From the NCBI RefSeq assembly GCF_014191255.1, contig NZ_JACHWH010000005.1, forward strand, positions 1 to 64,000: a DNA stretch of 64,000 nucleotides. Reading direction: 5' to 3'. The position numbers were made by a program, and so were the translations under genes. This document shows, piece after piece, positions 34,813 to 43,369 of this stretch. The notes beneath the pieces were generated by a model. It worked only from the letters and a program-made list of their open reading frames with translations. It did no database searches and was not told where the DNA came from. Source of the DNA: Amycolatopsis bartoniae. Its GTDB lineage: Bacteria > Actinomycetota > Actinomycetes > Mycobacteriales > Pseudonocardiaceae. Each line of letters begins with the position of its first letter. Position 1 is the stretch's first letter.

Positions 34813-36321
34813 GTGAACAAAGCAATGCGGCGGGTCGGGCTGTTCATGATGAGCCTGGTCGTCCTGTTGGTGGCGAACCTGACCTATGTCCAGGTGGTGA
34901 AGGCGGACGGCTACGCCGACGACGCGCGGAACCCGCGGCGGGTGTACGACCAGTACTCGGTGCAGCGCGGGCAGATCCTCGCGAAGGACGGCACGGTGCT
35001 CGCCTCCTCGCAGGCCACGACCGACAAGCTGAAGTACCTGCGCACCTACGCCAACGGTCCCCTCTACGCGCCCGTCACCGGGTACTACTCGGTCACGTCG
35101 GGCGCGCACGGGATGGAGTACGCCGAGAACCAGTTCCTCAACGGCAGCGACGCCCGCCTGGAGCTGCGCCAGCTGGCGGACCTCAGCGGCGGCGACAAGG
35201 CGGGCGGCACCGTGCGGCTCACCATCGACCCGAAGGTTCAGCAGGCGGGCTACGACGCCATGGTGCACGCGGGTTTCACGGGCGCGGCGGTCGCCATCGA
35301 GCCGTCCACGGGGAAGATCCTCGGGATGCTCAGCGTGCCGTCGTACGACCCGAACACACTGTCCACACACGACAGTGCGGCGGCGAACGCCGCCTACCAG
35401 GGCTACGATCCCGACTCCGTCGACAGCCCGCTGCTCAACCAGGCCACGTCGCAGGCGTACGCACCGGGGTCGACGTTCAAGCTCGTCGTGAGCGCCGCCG
35501 CGCTGTCGAACGGGACGGACGACGAGAACACCGCCGACCTGCCCGCCGACGGCCGGATCACGCTGCCCGGCACCAGCACGCAGCTGGAGAACTACGGCGG
35601 CTCGACGTGCCCCGGTTCGACGGGCGGGCAGGTCTCGATGAAGACCGCGCTCGCCTACTCGTGCAACACGGCGTTCGCGGCGCTGGCGGGGCGGGTCGGC
35701 TCGGCCGCGCTGTCCGCGCAGGCCGCGAAGTTCGGCTTCGGCGACACGGACCTGTCCGTGCCGTTGTCGGTGGTCCCCTCGTGCGTGGGGTCGAACGCGC
35801 AGGGGCAGTGCCTGACCATCCCGAACGGCAAGGCGGGGCTGTACCAGAGCGGCATCGGGCAGCTCGACGTGCAGGAGACGCCGCTGCAGAACGCCATGAT
35901 CGCGGCCACCATCGCCAACGGGGGCACCGAGATGCGGCCGCAGCTGGTCGAGTCCACCGAGGCGCCCGACGGGTCCGTGATCGAGGGGTACACGCCGGAC
36001 GTGCTCGGCTCGGACGTGGTGTCCTCGCAGGTCGCGGCCACCATGACCGACATGATGGAGGCGTCGGAGGCGCACTCGGGCACGGCGAACAAGCTGCCCG
36101 GCATCACGATCGCCTCCAAGACCGGCACCGCCGAGCACGGCCCGGACCCGAAGCACGTGCAGCCGTACGGCTGGTACGTGGCGTTCGCCCCGGCCGAGCA
36201 CCCGCAGGTCGCGGTGGCGGTCGTCGTCACCTCGGGCGGGAACTACGACCTGGCGACGGTCGGGGCGAAGGTCGCCGGGCCCGTGGGGCGGGCGATGATC
36301 AACGCGGCGCTGGGGCGATGA
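34813..36321 (+). CDS. pbpA: Penicillin-binding protein PbpA (class B transpeptidase)
   Basis: 502 aa. N-terminal anchor (GLFMMSLVVLLVANLTYVQ), PBP dimerisation-like region, and transpeptidase domain with SxxK (Ser220, STFK), SxN (Ser283, SCN) and KTGT (near 436, ASKTGTAEHG). It is close to mycobacterial PbpA as remembered, including LENYGG and the N-terminal MN-LRR pattern, which made me prefer GTG 34813 over GTG 34804. It cross-links peptidoglycan in elongation and division. In most actinomycetes pbpA sits in the rodA-pknAB cluster; here it stands alone, so it may be an extra paralogue. Confidence 0.93.
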   Translation: MNKAMRRVGLFMMSLVVLLVANLTYVQVVKADGYADDARNPRRVYDQYSVQRGQILAKDGTVLASSQATTDKLKYLRTYANGPLYAPVTGYYSVTSGAHGMEYAENQFLNGSDARLELRQLADLSGGDKAGGTVRLTIDPKVQQAGYDAMVHAGFTGAAVAIEPSTGKILGMLSVPSYDPNTLSTHDSAAANAAYQGYDPDSVDSPLLNQATSQAYAPGSTFKLVVSAAALSNGTDDENTADLPADGRITLPGTSTQLENYGGSTCPGSTGGQVSMKTALAYSCNTAFAALAGRVGSAALSAQAAKFGFGDTDLSVPLSVVPSCVGSNAQGQCLTIPNGKAGLYQSGIGQLDVQETPLQNAMIAATIANGGTEMRPQLVESTEAPDGSVIEGYTPDVLGSDVVSSQVAATMTDMMEASEAHSGTANKLPGITIASKTGTAEHGPDPKHVQPYGWYVAFAPAEHPQVAVAVVVTSGGNYDLATVGAKVAGPVGRAMINAALGR

Positions 36322-36346
36322 TGGTTCCCGTGCGGGAGGTTTCGTG

Positions 36347-36763
36347 ATGGCGGTACTCGTCGCGGTCGTGTTCACCTGGCTGGGCATGGTGCTCGCGATC
36401 TCGTTCCTGGAAGCGCCGCTGAAGTTCCGGGCGCCGGACGTGACGGTGCGGATCGGCCTGGGCATCGGGCGGCTGGTGTTCCGCGCCCTCAACGCCGTCG
36501 AAGCCGTGTTCGCGGTGGCGCTGGTCGTGGCCGTCGTGGCCGCCCGCGTGCCGGGCGCCGTGCTGGGCACCGTCGTGGCGGCGGTCGTCGTGCTGGCGGT
36601 GCAGCTCCTCGCGGTGCGCCCGGTGCTCAACCGGCGCTCGGACCGCGTGCTGGCCGGGGAGAACCCGCCCCGCTCGCGGGCCCACCTGGTCTACGTGGCC
36701 ACGGAAGTGGTGAAGGTGGGCGTGCTGCTGGCCGCGGGAGTGCTGGCGCTGTCCCGGCTGTAG
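36347..36763 (+). CDS. Small four-helix membrane protein, function unknown
   Basis: 138-139 aa with four predicted membrane helices (VLVAVVFTWLGMVLAISFLE, LNAVEAVFAVALVVAVVAA, LGTVVAAVVVLAVQLLAV, and a last one near VVKVGVLLAAGVLAL). The loop with LEAPLKFRAPDVTVRIGLG is charged. ATG at 36347 is 6 nt from GGGAGGT; GTG 36344 is possible. It follows pbpA by 25 nt and may be cotranscribed. I do not recognise a characterised family. Confidence 0.8.
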   Translation: MAVLVAVVFTWLGMVLAISFLEAPLKFRAPDVTVRIGLGIGRLVFRALNAVEAVFAVALVVAVVAARVPGAVLGTVVAAVVVLAVQLLAVRPVLNRRSDRVLAGENPPRSRAHLVYVATEVVKVGVLLAAGVLALSRL

Positions 36764-36855
36764 CCCAAAGATCACGGTTCGGTCACGGCCGCAACCGCGG
36801 GACCCCTTGCCGGCGCTTTGGGTGCGTCACGTGCCCGAACGACAGGGGGTCCTTT

Positions 36856-37434
36856 TTGACAGCACGGAAAACCTCGCCGCTGCGGCTGCTGCTGGCCGTA
36901 CTCGGCCTGCTGCTGCTCACCGGCTGCACGGCCGCCGGGGCACCGGGAACTCCCGCGGCAACCCCCGCGACCACGGCGGCCACGGCCGTCGCGGCACCGA
37001 GCGCCGTCGACATCCCGAAGATCGGCGCGCACTCCACGCTCGTCCCGCTGGGGCTCAACCCCGACGGCAGCGTGGAGGTGCCGCCGGTGACGAGCCCGCT
37101 GCAGGCGGGCTGGTACCGCAACGGTCCCCAGCCCGGCGAACCGGGGCCCGCGGTGATCCTCGGCCACGTCGACGGGAACAAGCAGAAGGGCATCTTCTAC
37201 CGCCTGCACGAGCTCGCGCCCGGTGACACGGTCACCGTGTCCAGAGTGGACGGTTCCGTCGCCGGGTTCACCGTCACCCGCGTCGAGCAGATCGACAAGG
37301 ACGAGTTCCCCACCGAGGCCGTCTACGGCGACACCGCCGGCGCCGAGCTCCGGCTGATCACGTGCGGCGGCAGCTTCGACCACGCCGCGCACAGCTACCG
37401 CGACAACATCATCGTCTACGCCACCCTCTCCTGA
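36856..37434 (+). CDS. Class F sortase
   Basis: 192 aa. Catalytic triad His104 (ILGHVDG), Cys170 (LITCGG) and Arg182 (YRDNIIVYA), in the order and spacing of class F sortases. The N-terminus LLLAVLGLLLLTGC resembles a lipobox, so the enzyme may be anchored by lipid at Cys24 rather than by a plain helix. Start is TTG at 36856 after AGGGGG. It should transfer surface proteins to the cell wall. The next gene encodes a likely secreted protein ending in a sorting-like motif. Confidence 0.9.
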   Translation: MTARKTSPLRLLLAVLGLLLLTGCTAAGAPGTPAATPATTAATAVAAPSAVDIPKIGAHSTLVPLGLNPDGSVEVPPVTSPLQAGWYRNGPQPGEPGPAVILGHVDGNKQKGIFYRLHELAPGDTVTVSRVDGSVAGFTVTRVEQIDKDEFPTEAVYGDTAGAELRLITCGGSFDHAAHSYRDNIIVYATLS

Positions 37435-37445
37435 AAGGAAAACCC

Positions 37446-37775
37446 ATGTCCGTCAAGGCAATCCTCGCCGGTGCCGGCCTGCTCGCCGCCGCCGGGAGCC
37501 TCGTCGTCCTGCCGTCCGCGAGCGCGACCACGGCCCAGGCCGACTGCGCGGTGCCGACGAGCAAACCCGCCGCGACCCAGGCGCCCAGCCCGGCCTCCTC
37601 GGTGAAGCCCACCGAGCCTTCGGCCACCACCCGGCCGGAGCCACGGGCGACGACCGCGCCCGCCGAACGGAGTTGTGCCACCGCGAGGCCCGCCACTCCC
37701 ACCAGGACGCCGGCCCAGGTCCGGGTCCGCCCGAAGGGCGCCCCGGAAACCGGGGACGGCTCGCTGGCGGGCTGA
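37446..37775 (+). CDS. Small secreted Pro/Thr-rich protein with truncated sortase-signal-like end
   Basis: 109 aa. Signal peptide (LAGAGLLAAAGSLVVLPSASA) is followed by a Pro/Thr/Ala-rich low-complexity stalk and the C-terminal end VRPKGAPETGDGSLAG. The APETGDGS segment looks like the start of a cell-wall sorting signal, but the stop comes before any membrane helix or positive tail. The opposite strand of 37668-37725 reads AGVLVGVAGLAVAQLR, just such a helix, which suggests a local rearrangement. ATG at 37446 is 11 nt after the sortase stop with GAAAGGAAAA between, so the two are one operon. Confidence 0.7.
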   Translation: MSVKAILAGAGLLAAAGSLVVLPSASATTAQADCAVPTSKPAATQAPSPASSVKPTEPSATTRPEPRATTAPAERSCATARPATPTRTPAQVRVRPKGAPETGDGSLAG

Positions 37776-37789
37776 AAATCCCCTCGCGA

Positions 37790-37822
37790 CCGGCGGGCGG
37801 CTGTCGTAGAGTCGCCCGCCGG
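37790..37822 (+). terminator. Hairpin between the sortase operon and the serine hydrolase gene
   Basis: CCGGCGGGCG / CGCCCGCCGG, perfect 10-bp arms with a 13-nt loop. The loop contains TAGAGT (37807-37812), a plausible -10 for the next gene, so the element may combine terminator and promoter or operator. Confidence 0.6.
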
Positions 37823-37841
37823 AACGGCGGGAGGAAAGATC

Positions 37842-38972
37842 ATGCGGGGCACGGCCGACGAGGGGTTCGGGAAGGTCGCCGACGTCTTCGCGCGCAACTT
37901 CGCCGAGTTCTCGGAGCTCGGCGCCGCCGTGACAGTGTTCGCGGGCGGGCGGAAGGTCGTGGAACTGTGCGACGGGCTCGCGGACGAGCGCACCGGGCGG
38001 GCCTGGACCGAGCACACCGTCGTCCCCGTTTTCTCGTGTGCCAAGGCGATCGTGAGCCTCTGCGTCCACCTGCTGGCGCAGGACGGGCAGCTCGACCTGG
38101 ACGCGCCGATCGCCCGGTACTGGCCGGAGTTCGCGCGGCACGGCAAGGAGACCATCACCGCGCGGCTGGTGCTCGGGCACCGCGCCGGGCTGCCGGTACT
38201 CGACGCGTCACCCACCTTCGCCGAGATCGCGGCGTGGGACCCGGTGGTCGCCGCGATCGAGGAGCAGCGGCCGCTGTGGGAGCCGGGCACGGCGTACGAG
38301 TACCACGGCCACGTGTTCGGGTTCGTCCTCGGTGAGCTCGTCCGCCGCCGCACCGGACTGACACCGGGCGCGTACTTCCGCCGCGTGGTCGGAGAGCCGC
38401 TGAAGCTGCGCGCGTGGCTCGGGCTGCCTGCCGCCGAGCTGCCCGCCCTCGCCCGGCTCACCGAAGCCGAGGGACGGCCGCCGATGCCCGGCCCCGAGCA
38501 CCTGCTCACGCGCATCGTGACGATGAACGGCGCGCTCGCCTTTCCCGGCTTGGACTCCCCGCACGGCTGGAACGACCCGGAGCTGCTCGCCATCGAGCTG
38601 CCCGGTGCCGGAGCCGTGGCCTCGGCCACCGGACTCGCCGGGCTCTTCGCCGCCGCGGTCACCGGCATCGACGGCAGCCCGCGGCTGCTGACCCCGGACA
38701 CCGTGACCGACGCGGTGCGGGAGCTGTCGTCCGGGCCGGGGTGGCTGGGGTTCGACAGCGGGGCGCGCTGGGGCTCGGGCTTCCTGCTCGACTCCGCCTT
38801 CCGCCCGCTGCCCGGCCCGCGCAGCTTCGGCAACGACGGCGCCGGCGGCCAGTTCGCCTTCGCCGACGACGAGTCCGGCATCGGCTTCGCCTACGTCGCC
38901 AACCGCATGATCGGGCACGGCGACGAGCGCGCGAACCGGCTCGTCCGCGCCTTGCGCGACTGCCTGGGCTGA
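37842..38972 (+). CDS. Serine hydrolase of the class C beta-lactamase/esterase (EstB) family
   Basis: 376 aa. Nucleophile motif SxxK (SCAK in VFSCAKAIVSLCVH, near residue 65), Tyr of the YxN-like motif in YEYHGHVFGFVLGE near 150, and a C-terminal FGNDGAGGQFAFAD stretch replacing KTG. No signal peptide, so it is probably a cytoplasmic esterase or D-aminopeptidase-like enzyme rather than a lactamase. ATG follows GGGAGGAAAG. Isolated gene. Confidence 0.88.
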   Translation: MRGTADEGFGKVADVFARNFAEFSELGAAVTVFAGGRKVVELCDGLADERTGRAWTEHTVVPVFSCAKAIVSLCVHLLAQDGQLDLDAPIARYWPEFARHGKETITARLVLGHRAGLPVLDASPTFAEIAAWDPVVAAIEEQRPLWEPGTAYEYHGHVFGFVLGELVRRRTGLTPGAYFRRVVGEPLKLRAWLGLPAAELPALARLTEAEGRPPMPGPEHLLTRIVTMNGALAFPGLDSPHGWNDPELLAIELPGAGAVASATGLAGLFAAAVTGIDGSPRLLTPDTVTDAVRELSSGPGWLGFDSGARWGSGFLLDSAFRPLPGPRSFGNDGAGGQFAFADDESGIGFAYVANRMIGHGDERANRLVRALRDCLG

Positions 38973-38973
38973 C

Positions 38974-39690
38974 TCAGCGTCGGCAGCTCTCGGCGACGAA
39001 GCGGGCGGCGACGGCGTTCAGCTTCACGTTTTCGCGCTGGGAGCGGGCGGCCAGCAGCCGGAACGCCTCCTCCTCGCCGATGTGGTGCGCGGCCATGAGA
39101 ATGCCCTTCGCCTGCTCGATGACGGCCCGCGAGTCCATCGCGATGCGCAGGTGCCGCACCTGCTCCCGCGCCTGCACCGCGTGGTGGGACAGCCGCAGCA
39201 CGGTGGTGACGACCAGCGTGTACAGCTCCAGGTACTGCTGGTCCAGGTCGCGGAAGCCGTGTGCGCCGAGGCCGAACAGGTTGATCGCCCCGGCGACCCC
39301 TTCGACCACGAGGAGCGGCGCGGCGAGGTAGCTGGCGACGCCGTGCTCGCGGGCGACGCCGGTGAAGTGCGGCCACAGGCGTTCGGCGGTGCCGACGTCG
39401 ACGCGCACGGTCTCGCCGGTGCGGGCCGCGCGCAGGCACGGCCCGTCGCCCTCGTCGTACTGCGCCGAGTCGATGCTGACCGCGACCTCGGAGGTGCTGG
39501 CCGCCGTGCTCGCCCCGCCGGGGCCGACGAGGGTGATGGACGCCATGTCGGCGCCGGGGACGACCCGCACGACCTGCTCGCACACCGCCTGCAGGAGCTC
39601 GCCCGGCTCGTCGGTGACCTCGACCGTCGCCGACAGCTCCTCGAGCGCGTCCTTCACCTCGTCGAGGTGCGTGCCCGGCTCTTCGGTCAT
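38974..39690 (-). CDS. GAF and ANTAR domain protein (second copy)
   Basis: 238 aa. GAF domain at about 20-165 (DEGDGPCLRAARTGETV), ANTAR domain at about 170-232 (AMDSRAVIEQAKGILMAAH, then EAFRLLAARSQRENVKL). Likely an RNA-binding antiterminator under sensory control. ATG at 39690 follows AGGGGAAG; an upstream frame to 39765 is not supported. Its stop is 1 nt from the convergent serine hydrolase stop. Confidence 0.93.
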   Translation of the reverse strand: MTEEPGTHLDEVKDALEELSATVEVTDEPGELLQAVCEQVVRVVPGADMASITLVGPGGASTAASTSEVAVSIDSAQYDEGDGPCLRAARTGETVRVDVGTAERLWPHFTGVAREHGVASYLAAPLLVVEGVAGAINLFGLGAHGFRDLDQQYLELYTLVVTTVLRLSHHAVQAREQVRHLRIAMDSRAVIEQAKGILMAAHHIGEEEAFRLLAARSQRENVKLNAVAARFVAESCRR

Positions 39691-39801
39691 GGTGTTCGCT
39701 TCCCCTGTCGCAGCCCGCTGGGGCGGACGGCACACGCCGCCCGCCGGAAGCCGCTGACTGGTCAACGAACGGTGCCGATGGTACCGCTAGCCTTCCGGGC
39801 C

Positions 39802-40374
39802 ATGCGCGTGGTCACCATCGCCGGGACGGTCCTGCTCCTGGCCGCCCTCGCCGCCTGCGGGCAGGTCGCCCCCTACGACAACGGGGTGGATCCACGGCTG
39901 CTCACGATCGGTCCGACGCGCTCGCCGTCGCCCGCGCCCGCGGAGCCGGTGCCCGGCCGCTGCCCGGCGCCGGGGCTGTCCGTCGCGGCCGGGCAGGTGG
40001 ACGCGGCGCTGGGGCACCGCGCGAGCGTGCTCACGGCGACCAACTGCGGCGTGGCTCCGCTCGTCCTCGACGGTTATCCCGCGGTGCGGCTGCTCGACGG
40101 CGTCCGGGCGCCGCTGGCGGTCACGGTCGTCCACGGCATGTCGTACATGGCGCGCGACCCCGGGCCCGCCAGGTTCACGCTCGCGCCGGGCGAGCAGGCG
40201 TTGTCGGTCCTGTCGTGGTCGAACACGGTCACCGACGGCGACCCGGCCGCGGGCGAGTACGCCGAGGTCGTCGCGGTGCCCGGCGCCGAGGCGCAGGCCC
40301 TGCCGCTGGACACCGACCTCGGCACCACCGGGCAGCTGACCGTCACCGCGTGGGCGCGCACCCTGCTCAACTGA
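39802..40374 (+). CDS. DUF4232-type lipoprotein
   Basis: 190 aa. Lipoprotein signal with lipobox LLAALAAC (Cys near 18), a Pro-rich spacer, then a beta-rich domain with two Cys (GRCPAP and TNCGVAPLVLDGYP) like DUF4232. Such proteins sit on the outer face of the membrane; the function is unknown. ATG at 39802; no good Shine-Dalgarno is visible. Confidence 0.82.
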   Translation: MRVVTIAGTVLLLAALAACGQVAPYDNGVDPRLLTIGPTRSPSPAPAEPVPGRCPAPGLSVAAGQVDAALGHRASVLTATNCGVAPLVLDGYPAVRLLDGVRAPLAVTVVHGMSYMARDPGPARFTLAPGEQALSVLSWSNTVTDGDPAAGEYAEVVAVPGAEAQALPLDTDLGTTGQLTVTAWARTLLN

Positions 40375-40411
40375 TCGACATCGTGCGCCGGAGCCGACTA
40401 CTTTCGAGTAC

Positions 40412-41728
40412 GTGGCACTCAGAACTCGCATCCGGAACGGGGCCAAGCCCGTCGTGCGGTGGGGCCTGCGGCACGCCGTCCCGCGGACGGCGGTGCGCGC
40501 GGCGGCGCGCCGCGGAGACCTGCAGGCCCGGCTGATCGGGCTCGCCGCGTCGCCCGGTTCGCCGGACCTGACGGGGCTGTTCGACGAGATCCGGGAGCGC
40601 GGCCCGCTGGTCCGCGGCGACTTCGCCTACACCACCGTCAGTCACGCCGCGGTCAAGGAAGTGCTGACCAGCAACGACTTCCGCGCGGGCGTGGGTGCCG
40701 GCGGCAGCGGCCTGCTGAGCCGGCTCGACGCGTGGGCCGCGCCCGGGCACCTGCATCCGGTCGCGCCGCCGTCGCTGCTGGCCACCGAGCCGCCGGAGCA
40801 CACCCGCTACCGCAAGCTCGTCACGCGCGTGTTCACCGTCAAGGCGGTGGAGAACCTGCGTGAGCGCACCGAGCAGATCGCCGCCGACCTGCTCGACGCC
40901 CTCGATCCGGCGGGTCCGGTGGATCTTGTCGAGGCCTACTGCGGCCTGCTGCCCGTCACGGTCATCGCCGAGATCCTCGGCGTGCCGCCGGAGGACCGCC
41001 GCCGCGTGCTGGAACTGGGCAGCGCGGCGGCGCCGAGTCTCGACATGGGGCTGTCGTGGCGGCAGTTCCGCGCGGTGGACGCGGCGCTGGTGGCGTTCGA
41101 CGCCTGGCTGAGCGACCACCTGGCCCGGCTGCGCGCGAACCCGGGCGACAACCTGCTCAGCCGTCTCGCCGCCGCGACCGAGGACGGCGTCGGGCTGACC
41201 GACCTGGAGCTGCGGGCCACGGCGGGTCTGGTGCTGGCCGCCGGGTTCGAGACCACCGTGAACCTGCTGGGCAACGGCATCGCGCTGCTGCGGGGAAACC
41301 CGGCGGAGCTGGCGGAGCTGCGCCGGGAACCCCAGCTGTGGCCGAACGCGGTCGAGGAGGTCCTGCGCGTCGATCCCCCGGTGCTGCTCACCGGCCGCAC
41401 GTGCCTGCGTGACACCGAGGTCCTGGGCACGCGGGTGCGGGCCGGGGCGGTGGTGACCACGGTGCTCGCGGGCGCCAACCGGGATCCGGCGGTGTTCGCC
41501 GACCGGGCCCGGTTCGACGTGCGCCGCGAGAACGCGCGCGAGCACGTGTCCTTCTCCGCCGGGCGGCACTACTGCCTGGGTGCCGCGCTGGCCCGGATGG
41601 AGGGCGAGGTGGGCCTGCGGGCGCTGTTCGACCGGTTCCCGGACCTGCGGCTGCTGCCCGGCGCGAGCCGCCGCGGCACCCGGGTGCTGCGGGGCTACGA
41701 GCACCTGCCCGCCCTCCTGCGCGGCTGA
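40412..41728 (+). CDS. Cytochrome P450
   Basis: 438 aa. Haem-binding loop FSAGRHYCLGAALARME (Cys ligand near residue 385), I-helix oxygen-binding AAGFETTVNLL, K-helix ExxR in VEEVLR, and the HTRYRKLV segment in the C-helix. Bacterial soluble class I type, so it needs a ferredoxin and reductase; none is adjacent, but the FprB-like gene at 43370 could serve. GTG start at 40412. It lies 64 bp before an alpha/beta hydrolase gene on the same strand. Substrate unknown. Confidence 0.94.
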   Translation: MALRTRIRNGAKPVVRWGLRHAVPRTAVRAAARRGDLQARLIGLAASPGSPDLTGLFDEIRERGPLVRGDFAYTTVSHAAVKEVLTSNDFRAGVGAGGSGLLSRLDAWAAPGHLHPVAPPSLLATEPPEHTRYRKLVTRVFTVKAVENLRERTEQIAADLLDALDPAGPVDLVEAYCGLLPVTVIAEILGVPPEDRRRVLELGSAAAPSLDMGLSWRQFRAVDAALVAFDAWLSDHLARLRANPGDNLLSRLAAATEDGVGLTDLELRATAGLVLAAGFETTVNLLGNGIALLRGNPAELAELRREPQLWPNAVEEVLRVDPPVLLTGRTCLRDTEVLGTRVRAGAVVTTVLAGANRDPAVFADRARFDVRRENAREHVSFSAGRHYCLGAALARMEGEVGLRALFDRFPDLRLLPGASRRGTRVLRGYEHLPALLRG

Positions 41729-41792
41729 GCGGTGCTGAACCTGCGGACGCTGGCCCCGTTTGTTCCCCGGTGACCGGGGTAGGTTCCGGGCC

Positions 41793-42542
41793 ATGATCGG
41801 CTGGCGTTCGGAGTTCACTTCCGTCGGCGGGGTCCGGATGCACGCCGGGGAGCTCGGGTCGGGCCCGGAGGTCGTGTGCGTGCACGGGCTGGGCTGTTCG
41901 CACCGGTACTTCCTGCCGCTGGCACGGGAACTGGCGCCGCGGACGCACGTGACGGCCCCGGACCTGCCCGGCTTCGGACGCACACCGGGACCGCGAGAAG
42001 CCCTCGACGTCCGGGGCCTGTCGCGGGCGCTCGGGAGCTGGTTGCGCGCGACGGGGCGGGAGGGCGCGCTGCTCGTCGCCAACTCCGCGGGCTGCCAGGT
42101 GGTCGCGGACCTCGCCACGCACTCGCCGGAGCTGCTCGGCCCGGTCGTGCTCATCGGCCCGACGACCGATCCGCACCTGCGTTCGTGGCCGCGGCAGGTA
42201 CTGGGCCTGCTGGCGGACGTCCCGTGGGAGCATCCGGCGCTCGTGCTGCCCATCGTCCGCGACTACGCGACCTGCGGCCCGCGGCGGTTCCTGGCGACGT
42301 TCCGGCACCTGCTCGCCGACCCGTTCGAGCGGCACCTGCCCTGCCTCCCGACGCCGACGGTCGTGCTGCGCGGCACCCGGGACCCGCTCGTCACGGGCAC
42401 GTGGCTGCGGGAGGCCGCGGCACTGGTGCCGGACGGGCGGCCCGTCGAGTTCCAGGGCAGGGGCCACGCGCTGAACTTCTCCGCGCCCGCCGAGACCGCC
42501 CGGGTGGTGCTGTCCCTGCTCGGCGAGCAGCTCGTCAGCTGA
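41793..42542 (+). CDS. Alpha/beta-hydrolase fold esterase/hydrolase
   Basis: 249 aa. Oxyanion motif VHGLGCS near residue 29, nucleophile elbow NSAGC near residue 93, acid in RGTRDPLV near 192, and His in GRGHALNF near 223. No signal peptide. ATG at 41793. It may be cotranscribed with the P450. Substrate unknown. Confidence 0.9.
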   Translation: MIGWRSEFTSVGGVRMHAGELGSGPEVVCVHGLGCSHRYFLPLARELAPRTHVTAPDLPGFGRTPGPREALDVRGLSRALGSWLRATGREGALLVANSAGCQVVADLATHSPELLGPVVLIGPTTDPHLRSWPRQVLGLLADVPWEHPALVLPIVRDYATCGPRRFLATFRHLLADPFERHLPCLPTPTVVLRGTRDPLVTGTWLREAAALVPDGRPVEFQGRGHALNFSAPAETARVVLSLLGEQLVS

Positions 42543-42622
42543 CCTCGCCCCGCCCCTGCCACGGGCGCACCAGCACCACGAACAGCGCGCGGGGCGCGGC
42601 CTGTCCCCCGCGTGAGGTCAGC
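42538..42622. repeat. Inverted repeat joining two convergent gene ends
   Basis: GCTGACCTC at 42538-42546 and GAGGTCAGC at 42614-42622 are perfect complements, each overlapping a stop codon (hydrolase at 42542, MBL enzyme at 42618). The intervening 67 bases hold no gene. Confidence 0.5.
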
Positions 42623-43352
42623 GTCGCCGCGCGATGGCGACCGCGTCGGCGAGCGGGCCGAGCCACGGCTCGCCGTGGCCGGGAGCGACGATGTCCGCTT
42701 CGAGCGCCCCGAGGGCGTCCAGCGTCTCGCGCACCTGCGCGGGGTCGTGGGCGAAGAACTCCGGCAGCAGCTGCGGGCCGCTCAGCCGCGACAGCGGATG
42801 CGCCGTGACGAGCGCGTCGCCGGTCGCCGCCACCCCCTGGTCCGGCAGCAGGTACGCGGTGTGCCCGGAGGTGTGGCCGGCGCACAACACCGGCACCGGG
42901 TGGCCCGGCAGGTCGAGCGCGCCCTCGGCGGGGAACGGCTGCGCGAACGGCACCGACGGGTGCGTCAGCGCCCCGGCCCGCACGATCCGCGCCGCCCAGC
43001 CCAGCCCGCCCGGCCGGACGGTCTGCTTGAGCACGTCCAGCGGGCTCGCCTGCTCCAGCCGCTCGCGCCGCGCGTGCGCGACCTCCACCGGATGCGTGTA
43101 CACCGGCACGCCGTAGCGCTCGTGCAGCGGGTTCAGCGCGCCGAGGTGGTCGAGGTGCGCGTGGGTCAGCAGGATCGCGCGGATCCCCTCGGGACGGCAG
43201 CCGATCTCGCGCACCGACTCCGCGACCGCGCCCGCGTCACCGGGCCAGCCGCCGTCGATGAGCGTCACGTCGTCCCCGTCGCGCACCAGCACCCAGTTCA
43301 CGTCGGTGCCCTGCGCCAGGTGGACGTTCTTCGCGATCTCCCGTACTGCCAT
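42618..43352 (-). CDS. Metallo-beta-lactamase-fold hydrolase
   Basis: 244 aa. The metal site THAHLDH (near 63-69), AGHTSGH (near 157) and GDALV with Asp complete an MBL dinuclear site; C-terminal PGHGEPW. Members hydrolyse thioesters, lactones or similar. ATG at 43352. Its start is 18 nt from the stop of the FprB-like gene, so it may be the last gene of the AurF-FprB unit. Confidence 0.9.
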   Translation of the reverse strand: MAVREIAKNVHLAQGTDVNWVLVRDGDDVTLIDGGWPGDAGAVAESVREIGCRPEGIRAILLTHAHLDHLGALNPLHERYGVPVYTHPVEVAHARRERLEQASPLDVLKQTVRPGGLGWAARIVRAGALTHPSVPFAQPFPAEGALDLPGHPVPVLCAGHTSGHTAYLLPDQGVAATGDALVTAHPLSRLSGPQLLPEFFAHDPAQVRETLDALGALEADIVAPGHGEPWLGPLADAVAIARRR

Positions 43353-43369
43353 GCCGCCGAGGGTAACGG

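Noticed and set aside
34648-36630. Very long minus-strand open frame continuing upstream of the six-helix protein
   Set aside because: It is antisense to pbpA and its composition (His/Arg/Val/Gly-rich, no domains) is that of a GC-driven shadow; only 34036-34647 is protein-like.
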